A stretch of 14,128 nt of DNA from Haplosporangium gracile (lineage: Eukaryota; Mortierellomycota; Mortierellomycetes; Mortierellales; Mortierellaceae). The position numbers and the translations under genes were made by a program. The stretch covers positions 8,549-22,676 of the forward strand of contig JAAAUF010000115.1 of the NCBI GenBank assembly GCA_015499985.1, given 5' to 3'. The notes beneath the pieces are model-generated. The model ran no database searches. It had not been told where the DNA came from and saw only the letters and a list, made by a program, of their open reading frames with translations. Below are positions 1-9,165 of this stretch, one piece after another (the stretch's first letter is position 1; each line of letters begins with the position of its first letter).

Positions 1-24
1 AAAAAAAAAAAAAAAAAAAAAAAA
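1..24. repeat. Poly-A run at the window edge
   Basis: The window opens with 24 consecutive A residues. This may be a genomic homopolymer or a contig-end artefact. Nothing upstream is visible, so it cannot be tied to a transcript end. Confidence 0.9.
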
Positions 25-720
25 TGACCGCCCCTTTGGGGTACTAGCATTCCTACTTTAATAGAGTTGAGCTGCGTCCTTATTATTGTTGGGTCTTACT
101 TTCTCTCCAAGTTATCTCATTGTTTTCAACCAACTCGGACCAACCAACCACATATTCAAGCAAACCCCTCTTGCAGTCAGTCAGCCAGTCAGCTTGCTTA
201 AAAGCATCATTGCCGAAATCCCTTCTCTTTGTTCATCTTGCGCTTCTGTTTGAACCTAACCCAACTGCAACCTAAGGAATCAATCGCACCTTCTTCGCAG
301 GCGAAGTGAACAACATAAAAATAAAATATATTTATCAAAGCAATCAGTGGAGCGCAACGCAGGGCTGGTAGACGAAGAAGAAAACGATGACAACAGCGAC
401 AACAACAAAGTGAGCTTTTTGTCTTGCTCACTGCTTTGTCAAAGGCAATGCTGACTCGCTTGACCATAAAACAAACTAACACTGACGGAACGAGCGAACG
501 AACACTGCCTTAATTAACTTTCCTGCCGAGGCGACTAATTAAATAACAGATTTTGGGAAGCACTTATCACTCAGACCTCTTGATCTCTCTTTATCATTCT
601 CGCTCTCCCTCACAGCACAAGGTTAATTTGGCACGGCGATTATATACACACTTCTTCAGTACCCAGGCAAGGGTACCGAGAGAAAGGAGGGGAAGTATAT
701 GCCGGCGGATGGAACCAATG
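25..720. other. Gene-free spacer with a TATATA element
   Basis: I see no convincing gene here. A minus-strand open frame at 207-482 has no recognisable domain and AT-rich third positions. The only regulatory-looking element is the palindromic TATATA at 641-646, inside GATTATATACAC. It could serve either strand and lies about 530 bases before the RAD52 ATG. Confidence 0.5.
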
Positions 721-737
721 CACTAGATAGTCTAGTG
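721..737. repeat. Perfect 7-bp inverted repeat with 3-nt loop
   Basis: CACTAGA and TCTAGTG flank the trinucleotide TAG, giving a perfect hairpin or palindromic protein-binding site. It lies just beyond the 3' end of the minus-strand coding relic at 794-942. Its function is unknown. Confidence 0.7.
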
Positions 738-793
738 TCAAACCACACTCCTATCGGTTTTATGGCTTCCTGCTCCACCACATTTTCGCTGAT

Positions 794-942
794 TCATTGC
801 TGGTGGTGGATGCGGATCTTGCTGAAGGGACGCAAGAACTGCGATGGAATATAGTATAGGTCACGTGTTGTGGAATCAACTCAAAGCGACCGTCTTTGCC
901 ACTGAAGTTCTTGGACGCGCTTTTTGACTTTTCCGCCACCAT
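794..942 (-). pseudogene. Frameshifted coding relic (C-terminal fragment, unknown family)
   Basis: Reading the minus strand from the ATG at 942, the frame gives a lysine-rich start (MVAEKSKSASK) followed by NFSGKDGRFELIP. From about 880 downward a different frame becomes coding-like and reads TTRDLYYIPSQFLRPFSKI then RIHHQQ and a TGA at 796-794. Third codon positions in the second part are almost all C or G, as in a real exon of this genome, while the first frame degrades there. The simplest reading is the 3' end of a gene broken by an indel near 865-885, with no upstream exon left: an in-frame TAA lies just before the ATG. Family not recognised. Chance cannot be excluded over 150 bases. Confidence 0.35.
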
Positions 943-960
943 TTGAGTCTTTTTTTATGA

Positions 961-1175
961 TTTCATTTCTTCCTTTCATTCTCTCACTCCTTGCCTTTGC
1001 CTTCACTCATTAACATCCTCATTCCCTTTCTCCTTTCTCTTTACCTTCTCTTCCTCCCATACACACACTCGTACTTTCTCTCCATCACAAACGGACTTTC
1101 TCGCACACTCTAACACAATCTCTTTCAGATCACCCACCGACCTATCCTTCGAACAACAAACAGAGGGCAGCCACA
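961..1175 (+). promoter_or_regulatory. CT-rich RAD52 promoter/leader with possible 5'-UTR intron end
   Basis: Positions 961-1128 are strongly pyrimidine-rich on the plus strand, which is typical of fungal core promoters and leaders. A CTAAC branch-like sequence at 1110-1114 is followed 13 nt later by TCTTTCAG, ending at 1128. This resembles the acceptor ends of the RAD52 coding introns, so a 5'-UTR intron may end here; no donor could be assigned. No ATG lies between 1129 and the RAD52 start. Further upstream an E-box CACGTG is at 862-867. Confidence 0.45.
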
Positions 1176-3696
1176 ATGATAACAAAGACCGAGCCTGGTC
1201 TGTCCAAGCCAAACGACAACCTTTTCGACATGACCATTTCAGCACAACACGCTGCCCATGTTGGACCCTCCGGACATGCTCCTGTCCAGCCCTACAGGCC
1301 CATTGTCGACTTTACTGCAGAGGAAAAGGTACAGCTCGATTCAGATCTTCCAAAATATCTCCCGCCTGAGTTTACAGCCACTCGTGCCGGTCCCGGACGG
1401 TCAACGCTCACATATATCGAAGGCTGGAAGATCAAGAACCTTGCCAACAAACTCTTTGGCTTCAACGGCTGGAGTAGCGCCATCACAGACGTCACCGTCG
1501 ACTTTCTTGAAGTTGAAAATGACGGCAAGGTCACTGTCGGCGTCTCTTGCATGGTCCGTGTCACACTAAAGGACGGGACCTTCCACGAGGTATAAGGAGT
1601 GTTTATTCTGCAGCATTATGGATGGAAGGATGGAGTAGAGCAGACAATGGTTTTTTAGGCAGTAACTTGGTTGACTTACCGACTGTGTAAACTTACTTTT
1701 TGATCGTTGATAGGATATGGGATATGGATCAAGCGAGAACCAGAAGAGCAAAGGCGCATCTTTTGAAAAGGTTCTATACTTTTTTAGTCTTTCTGGATCA
1801 GCAACAACTCTTGAAATTTATGAGTGAAATACGATGTACTGACTAGAAACTGTCAAATCACTCTGTCACTATCACATAGGCAAAGAAGGAGGCTGTTACG
1901 GATGGACTGAAGAGAGCCTTGACATCATTCGGAAATCTCTTGGGTACATGTCTTTACGACAAGAACTACGCCAAGTACATCAGCACTCAAAGGTTCGACA
2001 AGGTAGGAGACAAGCAATCGCAGTTGGGCTATGTAGTTGTGTTCAACTTGGTTACAAGACTTGCATTTATTTACGACGATTATTAACTGTTCATTTGCTC
2101 CGCTCAAATATTTTCACTTAGGCCAAGTATAACGAAGTAGAGTTTTACACATACTCGACTGAGGCGCGGCCGAATCACCTAGCGATGAAGCCTCCATCTT
2201 TGAAATCACAACAACAGGCACATCAACAGCAAAGCAACTCTACTTCACAGCAGAATCAACAGAATCCATACCAGAACCAACAACAACAGAATCCTTATCA
2301 GAATCAACAACAGCAAAATCCTTATCAGAATCAGCAGCAGAACCAACAGCAGCAGACGGGATCCAGCGCCAGCTCGACCGCGCAAACAAGCAGCTGGACA
2401 GCTGGACAATCAAATTTTTACAAGCCAGCGACTGTGCAACAGGGACGTGCTGCGGGAAAACAGCCTCTGGGAGGACCATCTTTTAATGGGTCATTAACTT
2501 CGACATCCAACTCAACCGGAAACTCTATTTCGAGCTCAGTGACACCGTCCAACAAAGTCTTTCTGGGAGGAAATAACGTGCCAAACGGAACAGAAGCTCA
2601 AAAGCAAGCCAATGTCAAGATTGAGGAAGATGAAGGTATGAGCTCTGGCAATTAGAACACAACGCGACGATGCGATTCTACATATTACTTTGAGGATGAG
2701 CTCGAATTTGGTTGGAGCAAGCTTACTGACATTTCTACAGATGATCTCTTTTTCGGACCTGACATCGACGACTCTGCACCTTCTCAAGCACTGCCTGAGA
2801 GTCCGCGGATGAAGGATTTTGACAACATTGACCTCGATATGGGAGATATGATGAATGACGATTCGCCCATCAAGCCCAAGGCAACGACACCCGACTTTGC
2901 CCAGATTTCGAGCACTACTTCAGAAGCCAACTCCGGATTCCCAGCAACTCCAAAGCGCTCAGGATCCTTTGGACGATCTACTAGTAGCCCGTCTCTTGTT
3001 CAGACCACGCCCACTAAAACCACCGCACAACACATGCAGCAAACTCATAGCCCACCAGCAACATCGCCCTTCAGAGCAACCACCCCCTTTGCAGGGCTCA
3101 ACGCGTTCAAGAATGCTGCGTATACCCCAAGGTCATCATCTCCATCAACCGGGATAACTACGGTTTCGCAGCCTTCTACGTCAAACAATAATCAAGGAGG
3201 CGCACATTCGACATCTCAAAATCAGCAACACGGAGCAAACAGTGGTTCCAGGGCCACAACGCCTCTGAACTCACATAGTGGAAGCAAAATCAATAGGACC
3301 CCAACAGGCGCAGCTCAGCCAGCTAATACAACAAAGACTGTATCCGCTAATGTTTTGAGAGCCAACAGTTTAGCAGCTGCAAACGGGCAGTACGGTAATA
3401 ACAATGCCAACAACAGTAATAATAATGCCGTGAGCGGAGTCCGAGCTTCAACAGGACACAACTCAGGTGCTCAGTCCCACAACGTCTATGGCAACAACAA
3501 TCATCAGCAAGGTCTAGGGCTAAAACGGCCCTTTATCAACAACGGGTAAGTCTCACCACATTGTCGAAATGGTCATGTTGATGTTATTTTTTTAACGGAT
3601 CTGGCGTAGCTAATACCATAATTGTTTTTCGTTTTATTTAATAGCTCGCATGACCTTCATGGATCGGCAGCCAACAAGGAGCCCCGTTTGGACTGA
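1176..3696 (+). CDS. RAD52: DNA repair and recombination protein RAD52 (six exons)
   Basis: RAD52 anneals complementary single strands and loads RAD51 onto RPA-coated DNA during homologous recombination in the nucleus. The model joins 1176-1589, 1714-1770, 1880-2002, 2122-2635, 2741-3545 and 3645-3696 (654 aa, TGA stop). The conserved N-terminal annealing domain spans about residues 66-200: [29 protein letters not shown] and [13 protein letters not shown] with SFGN are diagnostic of the family, and exon junctions fall inside these motifs without breaking them. Residues about 220-369 are Q/S/N-rich with a nonapeptide repeat. An acidic patch beginning [10 protein letters not shown] (from residue 371) may be an RPA or RAD51 contact by analogy only. 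The rest of the tail is S/T/P/N-rich, and the last exon encodes the short end [16 protein letters not shown]. The start has good context (CACAATGA); Met19 is an alternative. Intron 2 has a weak donor (GTTCTA), the others GTATAA, GTAGGA, GTATGA and GTAAGT. It converges on the dehydrogenase gene. Confidence 0.95.
2263..2340 (+). repeat. 27-nt in-frame tandem repeat in RAD52
   Basis: Three head-to-tail units (2263-2289, 2290-2316 and a 24-nt third at 2317-2340) encode [18 protein letters not shown] and NPYQNQQQ (residues 246-271). Synonymous differences between units, such as CCA/CCT and CAA/CAG, suggest the array is not brand new. It lies in the disordered linker after the annealing domain. Confidence 0.9.
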
Positions 3697-4056
3697 GGAT
3701 GTCGGAAATCGATACATGCAGCTCTCCTCTCGACGTTTATCTTTCTGTCATTTTCCGTTTCTAGCTACTTGTCTAGTTTTTCTTATTTTTTTATAGCTTG
3801 TTGGTTGGCATCTACAGGCGATTCTCTTGCTTTTTTTCCAGGTCCTTGATCTATCTGACTATCATTTTTCTTTCTTACGCATCCTTTCTTTTGTACTTTT
3901 TCTTACATTCCACTCCTCTCGTTTCCCTTGTACCAAAAGCAAGCACAATAATGTTGTACAATACACGCTCACTTTACACACAATCATTTTTTTGTATTGC
4001 TTGTTATTTGTTTATTACGTGCATAAGAGGTGATTGAGGAAGGCGGAGAAAAGGGC
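3697..4056. other. Convergent 3' spacer between RAD52 and the dehydrogenase gene
   Basis: This is an AT-rich, T-tract-bearing spacer between two convergent stop codons. It must hold both 3' UTRs. For RAD52 only a weak AATAAT at 3947-3952 is seen on the plus strand. Open frames at 3798-4037 are T-rich and judged non-coding. Confidence 0.6.
4011..4016 (-). terminator. Polyadenylation signal AATAAA of the dehydrogenase gene
   Basis: The plus strand reads TTTATT, so the minus strand carries AATAAA about 41 nt past the stop codon at 4057. Position and sequence fit a cleavage/polyadenylation signal. Confidence 0.6.
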
Positions 4057-5376
4057 TTAATGGATGTTGTTGACGGGGGTCAAGAGGGAACCGGAGGAAA
4101 GGTACAAGTCAATGTTTTGCATAGTCAAAGCCTCCATCTTTGTGATAGTCTCGATCGTAAAGGCACCCAAATGAGGCATTAATGCCACATTCATGTTTTT
4201 CAACAACTCTGGATGAACCTTGGGCTCGTGCTCAAACACATCCAAACCGGCACCTGCGATATGTCTCGATTCAAGGGCCTGAACGAGAGCCTCCTCATCG
4301 ACGACGGGACCACGGGAGGTGTTAAGAAAGTAGGAACCGGCCTTCATCTTTGAGAACTGCTCGGCACGGATGAGGTGGCGGGTTTCGGCGGAGAGAGGAA
4401 CGTGGATGGAGACGACGTCTGAGACTGTGAGGAGGGCGTCTAATGTTGAGAGGTATTCCACTTCCTTCAAGTAAGCCTCTTCGTCTTCATTGAATGAGAT
4501 GGGACGACGGTTGTGATAAATAACCTTCATACCCAGCGCCAGGGCTCTCTTAGCGACCGCCTTTCCAATTCCACCCATGCCCACAATCCCCAAGGTCATG
4601 CCTGTAGGATCTCTTCCGATTCGTGGCTTGTTAGGAAGACCATGACGCATGTTGTATTCGATCTCGTATTGGTGACGGAGAGTGGAGAGGAGGAGGAGGA
4701 TTGTAGCGTCTGCGGTGGCGTCGTCGACGACTCCGGGCGTGTTTGTGACCCATTGATTATTGCGGGTTGCGGCTTCGGCGTCGACGAAATCGTAGCCGGC
4801 GCCGACGGATCCGATCAGCTCCAGACCGGTGGGGAGGGCGGAGAGGAGTGATTCGTCGACTCTTCCGAGGGTCTATGGTTGTAATAAAAAGTAGTTTGAG
4901 TGTGTGCTTTTAGTGTTTGCTTCGAGGTCAAAAAGTGGAGAGGAAAACAAATACAAGACTTACATAGTGGGAGGCGAAGCCGCGGTAGAGGGCCTTGAAA
5001 GTGATACCTTCCCTCTTTGCATTCTCCAGCTGCTCAAATAGCTCCTTGCGCGTAGGGGCAGCATACTATCTCATCATCAATGGGACATGAAAAAAGGAAG
5101 CAAGGAAAAAAGAAAGGTGTCAGCTATGTGCCTCCTTCTATTTTGTTGGGTATGTTTATATGATGAATTCCATCTCGCATAATCTGCCGCTGAAAATTCT
5201 CTTGAGATTATTGATCCAGAACAGACAAAAACGCCACTAAATTATTATTTTTTTAGGCTTTGTTTTCTTCTCATAGTCAAGTGTTTTACATGGATGTTGT
5301 ATTTGGCAGAAAGAGCAGACTCCTGAGCCTTAGCGTGGCGGACAGTTCCAACAACGAGAATGTTTTCTTTAGTCAT
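4057..5376 (-). CDS. D-isomer-specific 2-hydroxyacid dehydrogenase (glyoxylate/hydroxypyruvate reductase type), three exons
   Basis: The enzyme family reduces 2-oxoacids such as glyoxylate or hydroxypyruvate to D-2-hydroxyacids with NAD(P)H. The model joins, on the minus strand, 5376-5290, 5065-4964 and 4872-4057 (334 aa, the usual family length). Landmarks: SVGAGYD near residue 85-91; the Rossmann loop GMGGIG at 161-166; HNRR at the end of the second strand (about 183-186), where basic residues usually indicate NADP preference; TSRGPVVDEEAL with catalytic Arg250; DVFEHEP with catalytic Glu279; and PHLGAFT with catalytic His297. The usual HxGSAT-like motif reads HLGAFT here. Intron 1 (5289-5066, donor GTAAAA, branch-like CTGAC) and intron 2 (4963-4873, donor GTAAGT) both fall between codons. 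The ATG at 5376 follows CAAAAA; no upstream in-frame ATG exists within the open leader. The N terminus has no clear targeting signal, so the product is probably cytosolic. The exact substrate is not decidable from sequence. Confidence 0.92.
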
Positions 5377-5560
5377 TTTTTGCGTTGGTGGAATGAAAAG
5401 AATGCAAGGAATGGTATGAGTTGGGGGAGAGAGGGGGGGGAGGGAGGTGGAGAGAGAACGGATATAGGCGGGGAAAGGAAAAAGGGAGGTGAAAACTGGG
5501 GTAGGAAAAAAAAGATGTGGGATGAAATGTCCTTGCGTTTTTATCCTGTAGCCTCGGACA
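5377..5560 (-). promoter_or_regulatory. CT-rich leader/promoter of the dehydrogenase gene
   Basis: On the coding (minus) strand this stretch is an almost unbroken pyrimidine tract with CCTATAT near 5462-5470. It is the counterpart of the CT-rich leader before RAD52. The plus strand is correspondingly G/A-rich and contains the G-run cluster at 5423-5444. Confidence 0.5.
5423..5444 (+). other. Putative G-quadruplex motif
   Basis: Runs of 5, 8 and 3 G (5423-5427, 5433-5440, 5442-5444) allow four GGG tracts with loops of 5, 2 and 1 nt when the 8-G run is split. It sits on the template strand about 47-68 bases before the dehydrogenase ATG. Folding is inferred from the pattern only. Confidence 0.5.
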
Positions 5561-6820
5561 TTCCTTAAATCAACCACTTAATAACTAACAGACCTCCGCA
5601 GGATCAACGCCTTAATTACGGCGACAATTCTGTTGTTCTTTCAGGCACAGGGATGGAAGGAGGGCGGATGTAGAAAGGCCAAAGCGAGGCCTTGTGATTG
5701 GCTATGTGGATGATGAAAGATTTTTGTGTTCCTTGCTGGGCTACTCGACCACAGGATTCTACAAGGCCACGGCCAATTGGCCATCCATCCTCATCGATCG
5801 TGAGAGAGACGAAGAGGGGGAATGAGGACACAGAGAAGGACCGTGTGCAGGTTGAAGGGAGGATTGATAATCGAACGGATGAAATCATTTTGGTGCATTC
5901 GTACCAGTAGTCAATTGAGTGCTGCCATTGAGGGATTGAGGGGTACGATACAAGTCCGCCATTTAATCCTAGCGAGCTTGTCGGTCGCCGTGGCATCCTA
6001 CGCCACGCCTAGAGGTATTCCTTAGTGCTGTAGTCTGAATGCATGCTTGTACGCCATACATGCCAAGTTGTCAGTCGCGAATGCATCGTTAGTCTACTCC
6101 ATGACCTAAAAGGAGGCTATCGATACTGAGAGTGAAGCTCACTTTGTCATCTTTATCTCTGACGACAGTTCGTCAGACCTCTGTGTCCCTTTCTCTTTGT
6201 TTGTCCTCTCACTCGCTCATTTAAGAGGTTACAGGCCGTGTCCATCCAACCGCCACCGGCGTCTTTAAAGAGTTCAAAGACAAGCGTAACATGAACAAGA
6301 GCCCTCGCTTTGTTCTCTGATTTTCCCCTCGAGCCGTCCTCTTTCTCCCTCTCCAGTACCTCCCCCACATTTATCCCATTGCCTTTCTCCTAATAGCACA
6401 TCGAACACAAAGAGACAAAATGTAGAAAAAGAGAATTAAGACAGGAGAATGAACATGCAATCTATCCATCCTCCACTCCAATGACTGTTTTCTATCTCTT
6501 CGTTTTCTGCGCCCTGTATTGATCTTCTCCCCAATTTTCTTTAGCACCCTTCACGTCGGTCGGTCATACAGCGCACCAAAAGGCGCTCACCTTAACATTT
6601 GTTTACATACTATCTTTTTCTCCTGCTGTTGTGTAGGAGGAACACCAAACGGACCAGCCGTAATTGATATTGAGAGCAATTATGCGTTCATCTCCACATC
6701 CCTGTTCTTTTCGATCACAGACAACAACAAAAACAACTGGCCACCAAAGTTTTGCTTCAAGGGTCCTCGTTACCTTACCCTGACCCAACCTTGCCGTTGT
6801 TAGCATACCTCACCCTCGGA
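5561..6820. other. Gene-poor spacer
   Basis: I see no confident gene. A plus-strand ATG frame at 5704-5910 (68 aa, ending IILVHSYQ) and the overlapping minus frame at 5616-5996 have no recognisable motif. Two short near-copies of TTGTCRGTCGC occur at about 5979-5989 and 6068-6078. CGTGGC and GCCACG form a small inverted repeat at about 5988-6007. No tRNA-like A/B boxes were seen. Confidence 0.5.
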
Positions 6821-6824
6821 CTAG

Positions 6825-6831
6825 TATTAAA
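6825..6831 (+). promoter_or_regulatory. TATA-like element of the small secreted protein gene
   Basis: TATTAAA lies about 125 bases before the ATG at 6955 and is followed by a pyrimidine-rich leader. No upstream ATG occurs between them. Placement fits a core promoter of a strongly expressed secreted-protein gene, but it is an inference. Confidence 0.4.
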
Positions 6832-6954
6832 GCAACCGCTTTCGCCTTTTATTTTTTCTTTTTTCTTCTTCACAACTTTTTGACCCGACCTTCCTCCCCT
6901 AACCTTTTCACGTTCCCTCTTAAAACACCCCCACCCCTCACTCCAACTCCAATC

Positions 6955-7293
6955 ATGAAGTTCACAATCCTCGCCGCCGCCCTTGTCGCCATTGTCGCCT
7001 CCACCGCCTCTGCCCAAGTAGACCCCTCGACCTGCACCTTGTGCCTCCAGGAAGCTCTCAAGCAGCTCCCCGCCTGCGCTAATGTCAAGGCGATCGCCGG
7101 CTCGGTCTCGCCCGCCTATGCTGCCTGCCTCTGCTCGTCCCTCAGCGGCTCCTGGATCGACTCCTGTGCCGCTGCTGACAAGTGTGGTTCTACTATCTCT
7201 GCCTTCAAGAACTCGTATGCGCCCAACATTAGGGCTGCTGGATTGACCTGTGGCTCTAAAGGTCAAGCCTCCTTCACCCCCGCCTCTGCTTAA
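6955..7293 (+). CDS. Small secreted eight-cysteine protein, CFEM-like
   Basis: This is a single-exon gene of 112 aa. Residues 1-20 are a classic signal peptide (MKFT, a run of A/I/L/V, then STASA before Gln21). The mature part has exactly eight cysteines, at 27, 30, 41, 58, 60, 71, 77 and 99, with a central C-x-C. The order resembles the CFEM fold of fungal surface and heme-acquisition proteins (known of that family: eight Cys with C-x-C between the third and sixth). The gaps of 16, 5 and 21 are wider than the published CFEM pattern, and the stretch 42-57 between Cys41 and Cys58 holds no aspartate, the residue that ligates heme in characterised CFEM proteins. The tail ends FTPASA without a hydrophobic GPI-type end, so the protein is probably released. 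Codons are strongly C-ending, suggesting high expression. The ATG at 6955 is chosen because upstream in-frame codons lack ATG. Confidence 0.85.
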   Translation: MKFTILAAALVAIVASTASAQVDPSTCTLCLQEALKQLPACANVKAIAGSVSPAYAACLCSSLSGSWIDSCAAADKCGSTISAFKNSYAPNIRAAGLTCGSKGQASFTPASA

Positions 7294-7398
7294 GCGCCAA
7301 GATGTCGATGGTCGAAAAAGCAAAGAGATGGGGAAGTGGGAAGAATTTGATATCTCCAATGGATATTTTATCTGTGCTTATCAAATACAAAATATCAC

Positions 7399-7404
7399 AA
7401 TAAA
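7399..7404 (+). terminator. Polyadenylation signal AATAAA of the small secreted protein gene
   Basis: AATAAA occurs about 106 nt after the TAA stop at 7291-7293, in an AT-rich context. It is the best 3'-end signal for that gene. Confidence 0.6.
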
Positions 7405-9165
7405 ACAGATGCAATAAGCACTTGTACATACACACATCATTCCATTGCTATTTAAAAACATCGCTTCTCTGTCATATCCTGTCTTTGTCTTTTCTGTATG
7501 TACGCTTCGTTCCAGAATTTTTGCAGCTGTGGAGAAACAGAGTTGCCGCATTCCCCTTTTTTTTTCGTGGGCGCATTTGCATTTCTCTGTTTGTTTGCGC
7601 AAAGTGAATTTTTGAAGAAATCTAAAGGGAGGAGGAAGGAGAGACTACAGGTCAATTTGTATTTTGTTGCTCATTTCCAGACCCACAATCCACACACGCG
7701 CAAACTCACACATACACACACCCAGATCCAGGCCCATGTAGCCCTCCTTGCCCTCGTACCTTGCCTCCTGTATTTGCGCTTCGACCCTTCCATTAGTAGC
7801 AAAACAAGCAAGCAAGCCAACAAGCTACTTTGGTACCCTAAAGTGACAATCATTCATCCTTCCTCCATCCATCGAACAAAGCAGCATGTACATGCATGCG
7901 CGAAATAACAAGGAGACAGAAAACAACTCCTGTGCGTAACTCAACTTTCGGCATGCATTCCTTTCCCCTTGCCTCCTCTCGCCGCAACTCCACAAGTACA
8001 GGAACACGTAATTTACATTTCTGCATCCCTGGCATGTGTTACGGTGCTGGATTGGATGGTGGAGGATGGCGTATAAATGATAAACAAAACAGCCGAGCAG
8101 AGGGTCAGGACAAAGTAGAAGAGAGGGAGGCGATGCATGTATTGGGGCTTGGAAGGGGATGGGGGAAGGGCGAGAGAGAGAAAGAGACTTGAAGGAATGC
8201 TTAAACAAACATAAACGTAAAACATAAGGTAACCAAACAAGTACACAAACAGGTTGTTTGTTCGGCTTGTTGTTCTTTTTGTGAAACTTAATTTCGGGAG
8301 GACGGGGGCGTGTGGATTTTGAAGGTGAAGAGAGAAGTGAGGGCAGACAGTCGGTTTGAAATTTCTCTCTTTCAAAGAAAAGGTTACAGCAGGCTGTTGA
8401 GAGTCGACAGAGAGGGAGAAATAGTCAAACAGAGGGTCGCATGAGAGGCGCAAGAGGATGAATATTACAATGGTACTTTTTTACTCAATGCTCTTACAGA
8501 TAGAACGAGGACGGAAGGAAATAATAATGGTGCGCTTCGATCTCTGATTTTTTTTTGCGACGGTGTATACCATTTTTTGTGATACCCCTAGTCGTGATTC
8601 GAGGACGCGTTTTAAAATAAAATGTTTAGGAACTACATGCCTGGGCGATAGAAGCGCCTACAGATAAAGAAATGCAAGCATGACTCAACAAGTAATTAGG
8701 CACGAGGAGATGTCTCTTTTAAAAAACAATAATATTTCCTCTCCTCTCATACTTCTTCTCACTCCTCCATCAACACGCTGTTTTGAAAACCCCATCGCGT
8801 CCTTATATTGCACATCATGTCTGCTTCTCAATATCTTTTCTTTATCGTTCAAGAATTATCCAGGTACATTTTCCTGTAGGAATTGGACCAAAACGATGAA
8901 TTGTGAACAAACAGATAAAAGGACCTGTCTTCCTGCAAAATAATACATTATCAAACGGTTTTCTTGGATCAAAAGGCATTTTCATTTTAGTTTTCAGTTT
9001 TCAGAAAAAAAAAGACGATGAACAGAAGAGGTGTCTGAACTACATTTGAAAAAGGGAGTCAACCGTCAGGCTATGCGAAGGAAATATTGAAAAAAGAACA
9101 ATAGGGCAAAAGATGTGCGGTGAGATCGACCATCTTGATCCGTGTCTGTAAGCTGAGCTATACCA
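7405..9165. other. Long spacer without a supported gene
   Basis: Several open frames occur (for example 7498-7908 plus, 8013-8453 minus, 8680-8943 plus), but they are rich in simple CA/CT-derived residues, lack domains and show no third-position bias. A CA-rich stretch is at about 7683-7727. I see no RNA gene, promoter pair or transposon end that I can defend. Confidence 0.5.

Noticed and set aside
207..482. Minus-strand ORF of 91 aa
   Set aside because: No domain, no signal peptide or helix pattern and no third-position bias; residues follow from AT-rich and CAA/GTT repeats.
794..865. Plus-strand frame reading SLLVVDADLAEGTQELRWNIV over the same bases as the minus relic
   Set aside because: It is the mirror of a GC3-rich minus exon; it has a stop at both ends and no start or splice partner.
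5377..5577. In-frame 67-residue N-terminal extension of the dehydrogenase
   Set aside because: The frame is open but begins at GTG, not ATG, and is encoded by the CT-rich leader; the ATG at 5376 matches the family N terminus.
5698..5996. Overlapping ORFs on both strands (68-126 aa)
   Set aside because: No motif; the plus one begins properly only at 5704; neither has promoter, intron or composition support.
5580..6110. Possible tRNA or rRNA fragment near the sequence CTCCGCAGGATC
   Set aside because: Only a superficial likeness to the end of small-subunit rRNA; no tRNA A/B boxes or cloverleaf could be drawn.
6775..7359. 194-aa minus-strand ORF
   Set aside because: Glycine/arginine-rich shadow of the C-rich secreted protein gene on the plus strand.
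7498..8453. Several ORFs of 61-146 aa on both strands
   Set aside because: Histidine/threonine or serine/leucine-rich products of CA and CT simple sequence; no homology recognised.
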